The notes under the pieces: generated by a model | The model's input: the letters and a program-made list of their open reading frames with translations, nothing else | Told to the model about the DNA's origin: nothing | Database searches by the model: none | Translations under genes and position numbers: made by a program | Part shown: in pieces, positions 8,054-15,998 of the stretch | Position numbering within the stretch: position 1 is the stretch's first letter | Layout of the letters: each line of letters opens with the position of its first letter | Origin: Pandoraea pneumonica | Lineage (GTDB): Bacteria; Pseudomonadota; Gammaproteobacteria; Burkholderiales; Burkholderiaceae | Assembly: GCF_902459645.1 (NCBI RefSeq) | Contig: NZ_CABPSK010000004.1 | Span: forward strand, 620,001 to 684,000 | DNA length: 64,000 nucleotides | Direction: 5' to 3'

Positions 8054-9406
8054 ATGTCTACCGCAGCGCAGGCCCGACTCGAAACGTCGGCAGAGTCGAT
8101 CGATACGGCCACGCGTCAGCCCGAAGAGGCGAAGACAGCCCCCGGCACCGCATCCCCGTCAGCCGCTCCGGGCGGCACCCCTACCCCCGCCCAGAAAGCC
8201 CCCGGCAACCCCCGTCGCAAGAAACTCGCCCTTGGTGCGGGTGCATTGGCACTGATTGCCGCGCTCGGCTGGGGCACGCATTGGTGGTTCGTCGGGCGCT
8301 TTATCGAGTCGACCGACGACGCCTATCTGCAAGCCGACAGCATGACCGTCGCCCCGAAAGTCGGCGGCTACGTGACGGAAGTGCTCGTGCGCGACAACGA
8401 AACCGTGACGGTCGGCCAGCCGCTGGTGCGCCTCGATGGCCGTCAGTATCAAGCCGCCTTCGACGAGGCGCAGGCCACGGTGGCCGCCCGCGAAGCCGAT
8501 GTGGCACGCGCACAGGCCGAACTGTCGCAGCACGCCGCCAACATCGCCCAGACGCGCGCCGAACTGGAGAGTGCGCGCGCGAATGCCGCCTATTCAGCCG
8601 GACAGGTCAAGCGCTACGCCCCGCTCGTCGCCACGGGCGCTGAGACGGACGAACGTTTGGCCGAATTGCGTAACGCCAGTACGCGTGCGGACGCCACGCT
8701 CAAGAGCAATGAAGCCAGCGTCGACGCCAGCGTGCGCCAGACCGACACGCTCACCGCCGCCCTCGCCCAAGCGAAGGCCCAGTTGTCGGTGGCACAGGCC
8801 AGCGCGCGCAAGGCAGAGCTCGATCTCGCCGATACCGTGGTGAAGAGCACACTCGCCGGACGCGTGGGCGACCGGGCCGTACGTGTCGGCCAGTTCGCGC
8901 AGCCCGGTACGCGTTTGCTGACCGTGGTGCCGGTGCAAAACGTCTATCTGACGGCGAACTTCAAAGAAACGCAGGTCGGTCATATGCGCCCCGGCCAGCC
9001 GGTGACGGTGCATGTGGATGCGCTGCCGGGCGAGCCGATTCACGGTGTGGTCGATTCGCTCTCGCCGGGCACGGGCGCGCAGTTCGCTTTGCTGCCCGCG
9101 CAAAACGCGACCGGTAACTTCACGAAGATCGTGCAACGCGTGCCGGTGCGCATTCGCCTGGACGTGCCCGAGTCGCTGCGCAGCGTGCTGCTGCCGGGAC
9201 TGTCGGTCACCGCCGATGTCGATACGCACGCGCGTAAGGAAAGCGCTGGCGCGGCGCCCGCGAAGGCCGCGCAGACCTCGCCGTCATCCGGGTCGAACGC
9301 AATGCTGGCACTTAGCGCGCCGCTGAACAGCAGCGTGGGCCCGGTTACCAACACGACCGGCCACGCCGCGCCGGCCAGCAACGGCACCGGAGTGCAACGT
9401 GGCTGA
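8054..9406 (+). CDS. EmrA-type membrane fusion protein (HlyD family)
   Basis: A 450-residue periplasmic adaptor, started at the ATG at 8054 with GAGGAG upstream. A long Pro/Ala-rich cytoplasmic tail precedes one transmembrane helix (about residues 58-79). IESTDDAYLQADSMTVAPKVGGYV is the signature of the EmrA/VceA lipoyl domain. A long coiled-coil hairpin follows (QATVAAREADVARAQAELSQ and onward), then the beta-barrel region with VYLTANFKETQVGHMRPGQPV. It bridges the inner-membrane exporter and the outer-membrane channel. Its last codons overlap the start of the next gene by 8 bases, indicating translational coupling in the pump operon. Confidence 0.9.
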   Translation: MSTAAQARLETSAESIDTATRQPEEAKTAPGTASPSAAPGGTPTPAQKAPGNPRRKKLALGAGALALIAALGWGTHWWFVGRFIESTDDAYLQADSMTVAPKVGGYVTEVLVRDNETVTVGQPLVRLDGRQYQAAFDEAQATVAAREADVARAQAELSQHAANIAQTRAELESARANAAYSAGQVKRYAPLVATGAETDERLAELRNASTRADATLKSNEASVDASVRQTDTLTAALAQAKAQLSVAQASARKAELDLADTVVKSTLAGRVGDRAVRVGQFAQPGTRLLTVVPVQNVYLTANFKETQVGHMRPGQPVTVHVDALPGEPIHGVVDSLSPGTGAQFALLPAQNATGNFTKIVQRVPVRIRLDVPESLRSVLLPGLSVTADVDTHARKESAGAAPAKAAQTSPSSGSNAMLALSAPLNSSVGPVTNTTGHAAPASNGTGVQRG

Positions 9407-10991
9407 AGCCCCTACGCTTGCCGCACCGGCGAGTTTGCCGGGCGCCGCGCCACGCAACGCGTCTGCGTCCGACTGGATCGCGGTCGCGGCCGGTGCGATG
9501 GGCGCGCTGCTCGCCACGCTCGACATCTCGATCACCAACTCGGCATTGCCGCAGATTCAAGGGCAGATCGGCGCGTCAGGCACCGAAGGCACCTGGATCT
9601 CGACCGGCTATCTGATGTCGGAAATCGTCATGATTCCGCTCGCGGCGTGGCTCACGCGCGTGCTGGGTCTGCGACGTTTTCTGACACTCAACGCGGTGTT
9701 CTTCACCATCTTTTCGATGATGTGTGGCATTTCCAGCAGTCTTCCGGAAATGGTGATCGGGCGCATCGGTCAGGGCTTCGCCGGTGGTGCCATGATTCCG
9801 ACCGCGCAGATGATTATCCGTACGCGCTTGCCACGGCATCAGATGGCCGTGGGGATGGCGATGTTCGGCCTGATCGTGCTACTGGGGCCATTGCTCGGCC
9901 CGGTGGTCGGTGGCTGGCTCACCGAGAACGCGAACTGGCGCTGGTGCTTCTTCTTGAATCTGCCGATCTCGGTGGCCATCGTCTCGCTGCTCATGCTCGG
10001 GCTCAAACGTGAGCCAACCAATCTGCATGCGTTCGTCAAAGCCGATTGGCTGGGGATCGTCGGCCTGACCATCGGTCTGAGCTCGCTCACGGTGGTGCTT
10101 GAAGAAGGTCAACGCGAACGGTGGTTCGACTCGCACATGATCATCTGGCTGTCGATTCTCTCGGCGGTCGGCATCGGCATGATGCTCGTTGCGCAGTTCA
10201 CGGCGGAGAAGCCTATCGTCAAGCTCTCGCTGCTGCGTAACAAGAACTACGCGAGTGTGATCTACATCGTGTTCACGGTGGGCGCGGGGCTTTATGGCGT
10301 GTCGTATCTGTTGCCGCAGTTTCTCGCGACGATTGCGGGCTACAACGCGCAACAGTCGGGCAACATCATGCTGCTCTCGGGACTGCCTGCGTTTTTGATG
10401 ATGCCGTTTTTGCCGCGACTGATTAGCCGCGTCGATATTCGCTTTCTGGTGATTCTCGGGCTGCTCTGCTTCTTTGGGAGTTGCATTCTCGATATCGACC
10501 TGACGGCGCAGAGCGTGGGGCATGACTTCACGGTGTCGCAGTTATTGCGCGGTGTGGGGCAAATGCTCGCGATGATGCCGCTCAATCAGGCCTCGATGGC
10601 CGCCGTCGATGCGCAAGACGCAGGCGACGCTGCCGGGCTTTACAACATGGCGCGTAACCTCGGGGGTTCGGTGGGGCTGGCGTTGCTCGGCACGCTGATC
10701 GACCGGCGCACCGATTATCACGACGCCATGCTGCGCGAGACGATCACTGCTAACAGTTCGCTGGGACAAGAGCACTTGGCCGCGAATGCTGCGGGCTTCT
10801 TTGCGCAGACAGGCGATATGGCGCATGCGCAATTGCAGGCCACCGCTCAACTCGCGGCGCAAATTGCGCAACAAGCCAGCGTCATCACGTTCTCCGAGAC
10901 CTTCTATGCGCTGGGCATTGCGCTGCTGTTATGCGTGCCGCTCGCCCTACTGCTCAAGCAACCCGCAGGTTTCAGTTCCGGCGGGCACTAA
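9399..10991 (+). CDS. EmrB-type multidrug exporter (MFS, DHA2 family, 14 TM)
   Basis: A 530-residue drug:proton antiporter. The GTG start at 9399 lies inside the end of the adaptor gene, with GGAG upstream. DHA2-family markers include LDISITNSALPQIQG in helix 1, GYLMSEIVMIPLAAWL in helix 2, GQGFAGGAMIPTAQ and the motif-C stretch LLGPLLGPVVGGWL. Together with the adaptor and the downstream outer-membrane factor it makes a complete pump for hydrophobic or aromatic compounds. Substrates are not predictable from sequence. Only 2 bases separate it from the next gene. Confidence 0.9.
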   Translation: MAEAPTLAAPASLPGAAPRNASASDWIAVAAGAMGALLATLDISITNSALPQIQGQIGASGTEGTWISTGYLMSEIVMIPLAAWLTRVLGLRRFLTLNAVFFTIFSMMCGISSSLPEMVIGRIGQGFAGGAMIPTAQMIIRTRLPRHQMAVGMAMFGLIVLLGPLLGPVVGGWLTENANWRWCFFLNLPISVAIVSLLMLGLKREPTNLHAFVKADWLGIVGLTIGLSSLTVVLEEGQRERWFDSHMIIWLSILSAVGIGMMLVAQFTAEKPIVKLSLLRNKNYASVIYIVFTVGAGLYGVSYLLPQFLATIAGYNAQQSGNIMLLSGLPAFLMMPFLPRLISRVDIRFLVILGLLCFFGSCILDIDLTAQSVGHDFTVSQLLRGVGQMLAMMPLNQASMAAVDAQDAGDAAGLYNMARNLGGSVGLALLGTLIDRRTDYHDAMLRETITANSSLGQEHLAANAAGFFAQTGDMAHAQLQATAQLAAQIAQQASVITFSETFYALGIALLLCVPLALLLKQPAGFSSGGH

Positions 10992-10993
10992 TC

Positions 10994-12433
10994 ATGACTC
11001 TCTATTTGCGAACATTGGCCGTTGCCTCGGCCCTTCTCGTTGCGGGCTGCACGGTCGGCCCCGATTATCACGGCGCGCCCGAAGTGGCTGGCGATGCAAT
11101 GCGCACTGGCGCTTATCCGCACGCGGGTAGCGGTGTCGAAGCGCATACGCCGGGTGTCGCGCGCTGGTGGACCGCGCTCGACGACGCCCAACTCACTGCG
11201 CTCATCGACGATGCCATCGCCCACAGCCCGGATATTCGCGCGGCACAAGCGAAGGTGCGTCAGTCGCGCGCGAGCTTGCGCAGCCACGAGGCGGATCTGC
11301 TGCCGAAGGGCACCGTGGATGTGACGATGCTGCGCACGCGCTCGCCCGATCTGAGCTTGCTTGGCGGAAATAGCGGCAGCGGGTCGAGCGGACGCGGGCC
11401 GCTCGATCTCTATATGGCCGGTTTCGATGCCAGTTGGGAAGTCGATCTGTTTGGCGGCACGCGTCGTGCCGTGGAAGCAGCAAGCGCCGATGCCGACGCT
11501 GCGTCGGAAGACCTCGCCGACGCGCATGTTCAGTTGGCCGCGGAAGTGGCGCAAACGTACGTCGCGTTGCGCGATCAACAAGCCCGGTTGGCGCTGGTGC
11601 GTGACTCTGCGCAAATCGAAGGCGAGATGCTCGACCTCACGCGTCAGCGACGCGCCGGGGGCGTGGCGTCTGAACTCGATGTGGAACGGCTGGTGACGCA
11701 GGTGGAGCAGACGCAATCGCGGGTGTTGCCTCTGGAGGCCGACGTCATCGAATCGCTCGATCAGTTGGCGCTGCTCACTGGCCGCGCGCCGGGGGCGCTC
11801 GATGCCGAGCTGAAGACCGCCAAGGCGCTGCCGAGCGTGCCCGCGAAGGTGGCGATTGGCGACCCGACGGCGCTGTTGCAGGCACGCCCGGATATTCGCG
11901 CGGCGGAGCGACGTTTGGCGTCGCAGAATGCGCAGATCGGCGTGCAGACGGCGAACTGGTTCCCGAAGCTCTCGATCATGGGCGAACTCGGCTACTCGGC
12001 GCTCGACCCCGGTCATCTGGTTCGCAAGGAGAACTTCAGTTGGCTGGCGCTACCGCGTCTGCAATGGAATGTACTCGACTTCGGGCGCGTGCAGGCCGGT
12101 GTCGATGGGGCGAAAGCCGGGCGCGATCAGGCACAGGCGAAGTACGAGAGTGCAGTGCTCACCGCGCTGCGTGACGCCGACGTGGCACTTAGCCGTTACG
12201 GGCACCAGCGCGAGAACGTCTACCGGCTGCGCAGTGTAGAAGCCTCGGCCACGCGCGCCGCAACGCTCACGCGTCAACGCTATCGTGCGGGCACGGCCAG
12301 CACGCTCGACTGGCTCGACGCGGAACGTACGCGCTTCTCCGCCGAACAGGATCGCATTGCAGGCGATGCGCAACTGCTCAAGTCGTTCGTGACGCTGCAA
12401 AAGGCGCTGGGGTTGGGCTGGCAGGTGGGGTGA
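10994..12433 (+). CDS. Outer-membrane efflux lipoprotein (NodT/OprM family)
   Basis: A 479-residue outer-membrane factor. The ATG at 10994 gives a lipoprotein signal with lipobox LVAGC (Cys19), followed by TVGPDY, the usual start of mature NodT proteins. Two TolC-like repeats are present; the first contains AQAKVRQSRASLRSHEADLLPKG and the second ERRLASQNAQIGVQTANWFPKLSI. It ends with LQKALGLGWQVG. It forms the trimeric channel of the pump encoded by the two preceding genes. Loss of this gene alone would usually be expected to impair the pump unless another channel substitutes. Confidence 0.92.
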   Translation: MTLYLRTLAVASALLVAGCTVGPDYHGAPEVAGDAMRTGAYPHAGSGVEAHTPGVARWWTALDDAQLTALIDDAIAHSPDIRAAQAKVRQSRASLRSHEADLLPKGTVDVTMLRTRSPDLSLLGGNSGSGSSGRGPLDLYMAGFDASWEVDLFGGTRRAVEAASADADAASEDLADAHVQLAAEVAQTYVALRDQQARLALVRDSAQIEGEMLDLTRQRRAGGVASELDVERLVTQVEQTQSRVLPLEADVIESLDQLALLTGRAPGALDAELKTAKALPSVPAKVAIGDPTALLQARPDIRAAERRLASQNAQIGVQTANWFPKLSIMGELGYSALDPGHLVRKENFSWLALPRLQWNVLDFGRVQAGVDGAKAGRDQAQAKYESAVLTALRDADVALSRYGHQRENVYRLRSVEASATRAATLTRQRYRAGTASTLDWLDAERTRFSAEQDRIAGDAQLLKSFVTLQKALGLGWQVG

Positions 12434-12441
12434 TGCGTGAG

Positions 12442-12468
12442 CAAGCGGCGGCTGAGAGTCGCCGCTTG
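12442..12468 (+). terminator. Weak hairpin after the efflux operon
   Basis: CAAGCGGCG and CGCCGCTTG pair over 9 bp around a 9-base loop; only TTGT follows. Just beyond, at about 12470-12510, the phrase GGGACGGTTGCT is repeated on a 15-bp period. Confidence 0.45.
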
Positions 12469-12540
12469 TTGTCGGGACGGTTGCTGACGGGACGGTTGCT
12501 ATCGGGACGGATGCCGAACGTGCAACATTTCCGTCGCACC

Positions 12541-12579
12541 AAAGAAAAACGCTCCAGAAGCTTTCGCCTCTGGAGCGTT
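12541..12579 (-). terminator. Terminator for tRNA-Arg copy 2
   Basis: Read on the minus strand, AACGCTCCAGA and TCTGGAGCGTT form an 11-bp stem followed by TTTTTCTTT, 15 bases after the end of the tRNA. Confidence 0.85.
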
Positions 12580-12593
12580 TCTGCCAACTAGGT

Positions 12594-12670
12594 TGGCGCG
12601 GCTGGCAGGATTCGAACCCACGACCCCTTGGTTCGTAGCCAAGTACTCTATCCAACTGAGCTACAGCCGC
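12594..12670 (-). tRNA. tRNA-Arg (anticodon ACG)
   Basis: A 77-base cloverleaf with encoded CCA. The acceptor arms are GCGGCTG and CAGCCGC with a G discriminator. The anticodon stem CTTGG/CCAAG encloses CTACGAA, giving anticodon ACG (complement of 12634-12636). The T-loop reads TTCGAAT. It decodes CGU/CGC/CGA after deamination of A34. It is identical to the second copy 120 bases upstream on the same strand. Confidence 0.97.
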
Positions 12671-12751
12671 ACGTACTGCACGCGAGTTACTTTTCTCATC
12701 AACGCGGGCCAGATGCAGAACATCCGACGCGTCACTGGGAAAAGACTCCCG

Positions 12752-12780
12752 AAAAACTAAGGGTCTCCGTGAGGAGACCC
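12752..12780 (-). terminator. Hairpin with T run between the two tRNA genes
   Basis: GGGTCTCC and GGAGACCC pair around a 4-base loop; on the minus strand TTAGTTTTTC follows. It can separate the two tRNA transcripts or help processing. Confidence 0.75.
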
Positions 12781-12790
12781 TCGAAATAAG

Positions 12791-12867
12791 TGGCGCGGCT
12801 GGCAGGATTCGAACCCACGACCCCTTGGTTCGTAGCCAAGTACTCTATCCAACTGAGCTACAGCCGC
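12791..12867 (-). tRNA. tRNA-Arg (anticodon ACG), copy 1
   Basis: Same 77-base sequence as the copy at 12594-12670, including acceptor stem, anticodon ACG and encoded CCA. It is the promoter-proximal copy of the tandem pair. Duplicated tRNA-Arg(ACG) fits the heavy use of CGC/CGT codons in this high-GC genome. Confidence 0.97.
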
Positions 12868-12881
12868 GCTGTGAGAACAGA

Positions 12882-12910
12882 ATTATGTAAGAAACCAACC
12901 CGCCACGCAA
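12882..12910 (-). promoter_or_regulatory. Promoter of the tRNA-Arg pair
   Basis: On the minus strand TTGCGT (complement of 12905-12910), a 17-base spacer and CATAAT (complement of 12882-12887) end 14 bases before the tRNA. The spacing is ideal for sigma-70. Confidence 0.65.
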
Positions 12911-13285
12911 GTGTTTTTTGCAATTCTTTTGTCATATCTCGGATTTCGCCGCCTCACCGCGCATTCCATGCGGGATTAGCGCGGAATCGACCACACTGGC
13001 AAGTGTTTGCCGCTAGAGCAATTACTCCACGCAAACCCGCGCCAAATCATGGGTTTCCCTGTGCTACGTGCGCAAACGGCACGGTATCCTACGGCTTTTT
13101 GCGACGCCGCTTTTTCTGCGCTTACTGCGCTCAAAATGCATGAGGCCACCGAGCACAGTCCCCCAAGGGGACATCGGGCAGCGCACCATTTCGCGCGTCG
13201 ACATTCAAAACAGGCACGGCGCCACGGGATACCCCCTTCCCCCGTTAGCGCCGATGCGATAAAAACCATATTCAAGGAGGCGCTC
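12911..13285. other. Intergenic region upstream of fadD
   Basis: No supported gene. The fadD reading frame stays open far upstream, but the AAGGAGG at 13274-13280 fixes the real start. No FadR-like operator was recognised. Confidence 0.4.
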
Positions 13286-14938
13286 ATGGAAAAAGTCTGG
13301 CTCAAGAGCTATCCGCCCGGCGTGCCGGCCGAGATCGACGTCAACGCATATCGTTCGCTCAACGACCTGTTTCTGCAAAGTTGCCAGAAGTTTGCAAATC
13401 GCCCGTCCTTCTCGAACCTCGGCGTGACGATGACGTTCGCCGACCTCGAGAAAAAGTCGCGCGACTTCGCCGCCTACCTCCAAAGTCTGCCCGGTCTCGA
13501 GCGCGGCTCGCGCGTCGCCATCATGTCGCCCAACCTGCTGCAATACCCGGTTGCCGTGTTCGGCATCCTGCGCGCAGGCATGGTCGTCGTGAACGTGAAT
13601 CCGCTCTACACCGCCGGTGAGCTCGAACACCAACTCAAAGACGCCGGCTGCGCCGCCATCGTCGTCATCGAGAACTTCGCCGCCACGCTGCAAAAGGCGC
13701 TCCCCGATACGCCCGTCAAGCACATCATCACGACCGCCATCGGCGACCTCGTGCCCGCACCGAAGCGCTGGATCGTGAATTACGTCGTGCGCCACGTGAA
13801 GAAGATGGTGCCCGCCTGGAGCATTCCGCATGCCGTGCCGTTTCGCGACGCACTCTCGCAAGGCGCACGCGCCAAGCTGAACGAAGTCCAACTCGATCAC
13901 GACGATATCGCCTTCCTGCAATACACCGGGGGCACCACCGGCGTGGCCAAGGGCGCAATGCTCACCCACGGCAACATGATCGCCAATATGTTGCAAGCGC
14001 GTGCGTGGATCGGCTCGGGCCTCGAAGAGGGCAAGGAGATCATCGTCACGGCGCTGCCGCTGTATCACATCTTCTGTTTGACGGCGAACTGCCTCGTGTT
14101 CCTGCAACTGGGCGCGCTCAACCTGCTCATCACCAACCCGCGCGACATGCCGGGCTTCGTGAAAGAACTGGGCAAGTGGAAGTTCACGTTCATGACGGGC
14201 GTGAACACGCTTTTCAACGGCCTGCTCAATACACCTGGATTCGACAAGCTGGACGTCAGCGCTCTCAAGTGCGCCCTCGGCGGCGGTGCCGCCGTGCAGC
14301 GCGCCGTGGCCGACCGCTGGCAGAAGGTGACCGGCCATCCGCTCATCGAAGCCTACGGTCTCACCGAGACGTCGCCCGCCGTTTGTATCAACCCGCTGGG
14401 CAGCGAGTTCAACGGCTCGATCGGGCTGCCGATTTCGTCGACCGAGGTGAGCATTCGCAATGACGCGAACGAAGCGCTCGGCTTCGGTCAGGAAGGCGAG
14501 ATCTGCGTGCGCGGCCCGCAAGTCATGAAGGGTTACTGGCACCGCGACGACGAAACGGCCAAGACCATCACGCCCGACGGTTGGCTACGCACCGGCGACA
14601 TCGGCACGATGGACGAGCAAGGCTACGTGCGCATCACCGATCGCAAGAAGGACATGATCATCGTCTCGGGCTTCAACGTGTATCCGAACGAAGTGGAAGG
14701 CGTACTAGCGATGTGCCCGGGCGTTCTCGAATCGGCGGTCGTCGGCGTACCGAGCGAGCGCACCGGCGAAGCCGTCAAGGCAGTGATCGTCAAGAAGTCT
14801 GCCGATCTGACCGAACAGATCGTGATCGACTTCTGCCGTCAGCACCTCACGAACTACAAGGTGCCGCACGTCATCGAGTTCCGCAAAGAACTGCCCAAGA
14901 CGCCCGTGGGCAAGGTGCTGCGCCGCGAGCTTCGCTGA
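13286..14938 (+). CDS. fadD: Long-chain-fatty-acid--CoA ligase
   Basis: A 550-residue AMP-forming ligase, with AAGGAGG ideally placed before the ATG. It activates long-chain fatty acids to acyl-CoA for beta-oxidation at the inner membrane. The core motifs are all present: the P-loop-like YTGGTTGVAKGAMLTHGN, YGLTETSPAV, the hinge GWLRTGDIGTMDEQGYVRITDRKKDMII and the C-terminal lysine region TPVGKVLRREL. MEKVWLKSYPPGVPAEID is the usual FadD N-terminus. The gene stands alone and ends before a strong bidirectional terminator. Residues KDMIIVSGFNVYPNEVE mark the fatty-acid subgroup. Confidence 0.95.
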   Translation: MEKVWLKSYPPGVPAEIDVNAYRSLNDLFLQSCQKFANRPSFSNLGVTMTFADLEKKSRDFAAYLQSLPGLERGSRVAIMSPNLLQYPVAVFGILRAGMVVVNVNPLYTAGELEHQLKDAGCAAIVVIENFAATLQKALPDTPVKHIITTAIGDLVPAPKRWIVNYVVRHVKKMVPAWSIPHAVPFRDALSQGARAKLNEVQLDHDDIAFLQYTGGTTGVAKGAMLTHGNMIANMLQARAWIGSGLEEGKEIIVTALPLYHIFCLTANCLVFLQLGALNLLITNPRDMPGFVKELGKWKFTFMTGVNTLFNGLLNTPGFDKLDVSALKCALGGGAAVQRAVADRWQKVTGHPLIEAYGLTETSPAVCINPLGSEFNGSIGLPISSTEVSIRNDANEALGFGQEGEICVRGPQVMKGYWHRDDETAKTITPDGWLRTGDIGTMDEQGYVRITDRKKDMIIVSGFNVYPNEVEGVLAMCPGVLESAVVGVPSERTGEAVKAVIVKKSADLTEQIVIDFCRQHLTNYKVPHVIEFRKELPKTPVGKVLRRELR

Positions 14939-15016
14939 TCGGCGGCCGATTGCGGTGCCCTCTCGTCAGGCGTGACGAACTTCGAGAGATTGCACCGTAA
15001 AACGCCACGCCATAAA

Positions 15017-15053
15017 AAAACGGCCGGTGATCTGAACTGATCCCGGCCGTTTT
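15017..15053. terminator. Bidirectional terminator between fadD and tcdA
   Basis: AAAACGGCCGG and CCGGCCGTTTT form an 11-bp stem with A and T runs on both sides, so it can end both convergent transcripts. Confidence 0.85.
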
Positions 15054-15142
15054 CTATTTCCCCGCGCTTTGCTGGCAACGGCACGCATTCGTAACTTTTG
15101 GTTACAGACGTGGCGCGCACGTCTTGGTACAACAACGGCACG

Positions 15143-15967
15143 TCAGGTGCGTGCTCGCGGGGCACGCATCGTCATTTGCTTCAGAACGTGCGCGGCAGCC
15201 GCCATGCCGAATGTCGCTGTGACACACATGCTCGAGCCGAAACCCGCGCAATTGAGCCCCTGAGGCCCGGCAGCCGCATCGGCCGATTCAGGTGCCTCAC
15301 CCGGCGCGCAAACCGCTTCGGGGTACTGCAAAGGCTCGTCGGAGTACACGGCGGGCACGTTGAACTTGGCTTTGGGACCACGGACAAAACCATGTTGCTT
15401 GCGTAATTGCGCACGTACTTTCGCAAGCAGTGGGTCCTGAATCGTGCGAGCGAGATCGTCGATACGAATACGTGTCGGATCGATCTGACCGCCGGCCCCG
15501 CCGACGGTGACAAGACGCTGCTTGTGCGCAACGCACCACGCGATGAGCGCCGTCTTTACCCGCACGCTGTCGATGGCATCGATGATCCAGTCGAAGCCGC
15601 CGCCGAGCATCGTGTCGAGGTTCTCCAGTTCCACAAAGTCCTCGATCAGCGTAACTTGGCAGGCAGGATTGATGGCCAGAACGCGCTCGGCCATCGCGGC
15701 GACTTTCGGCTTTCCATAGTTGCCATCGAGTGCGTGCACCTGACGATTGGTATTGCTTTCGGCGACGTTATCGAGGTCGATCAGGGTGAGCCGCCCCACC
15801 GCGCTACGCGCCAGGGCTTCGGCCACCCACGAGCCAACGCCGCCGATGCCGATGACGGCAACGTGCGCTTCACGCAGGCGCGCGAGACCGTCGTCACCGT
15901 ATAAACGCGCGATGCCGCCAAAACGGCGGTTCGCGTCAAAATCTTCCTCCGATGGTGTGGCAGACAT
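15143..15967 (-). CDS. tcdA: tRNA threonylcarbamoyladenosine dehydratase (TcdA/CsdL)
   Basis: A 274-residue E1-like enzyme when started at the ATG at 15967, close to the E. coli length; an ATG at 16000 would add 11 residues. It catalyses ATP-dependent cyclisation of t6A37 to ct6A37 in tRNAs reading ANN codons. RFGGIARLYGDDGLARLREAHVAVIGIGGVGSWVAEALARSAVG is the HesA/MoeB/ThiF nucleotide-binding fold, with the adenylating Arg context NTNRQ. The central stretch GGAGGQIDPTRIRIDDLARTIQDPLLAKVR is typical of TcdA and separates it from MoeB and ThiF. Its start region overlaps that of the divergent AsmA-family gene. Confidence 0.92.
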   Translation of the reverse strand: MSATPSEEDFDANRRFGGIARLYGDDGLARLREAHVAVIGIGGVGSWVAEALARSAVGRLTLIDLDNVAESNTNRQVHALDGNYGKPKVAAMAERVLAINPACQVTLIEDFVELENLDTMLGGGFDWIIDAIDSVRVKTALIAWCVAHKQRLVTVGGAGGQIDPTRIRIDDLARTIQDPLLAKVRAQLRKQHGFVRGPKAKFNVPAVYSDEPLQYPEAVCAPGEAPESADAAAGPQGLNCAGFGSSMCVTATFGMAAAAHVLKQMTMRAPRART

Positions 15968-15998
15968 CGGAGCAACAACGATCGACGGGGTACTGTTC

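Noticed and set aside
12594-12867. tRNA pair as an attachment site of an integrated element
   Set aside because: No integrase, no partial tRNA repeat and no shift to accessory genes nearby; flanking genes are housekeeping or efflux.
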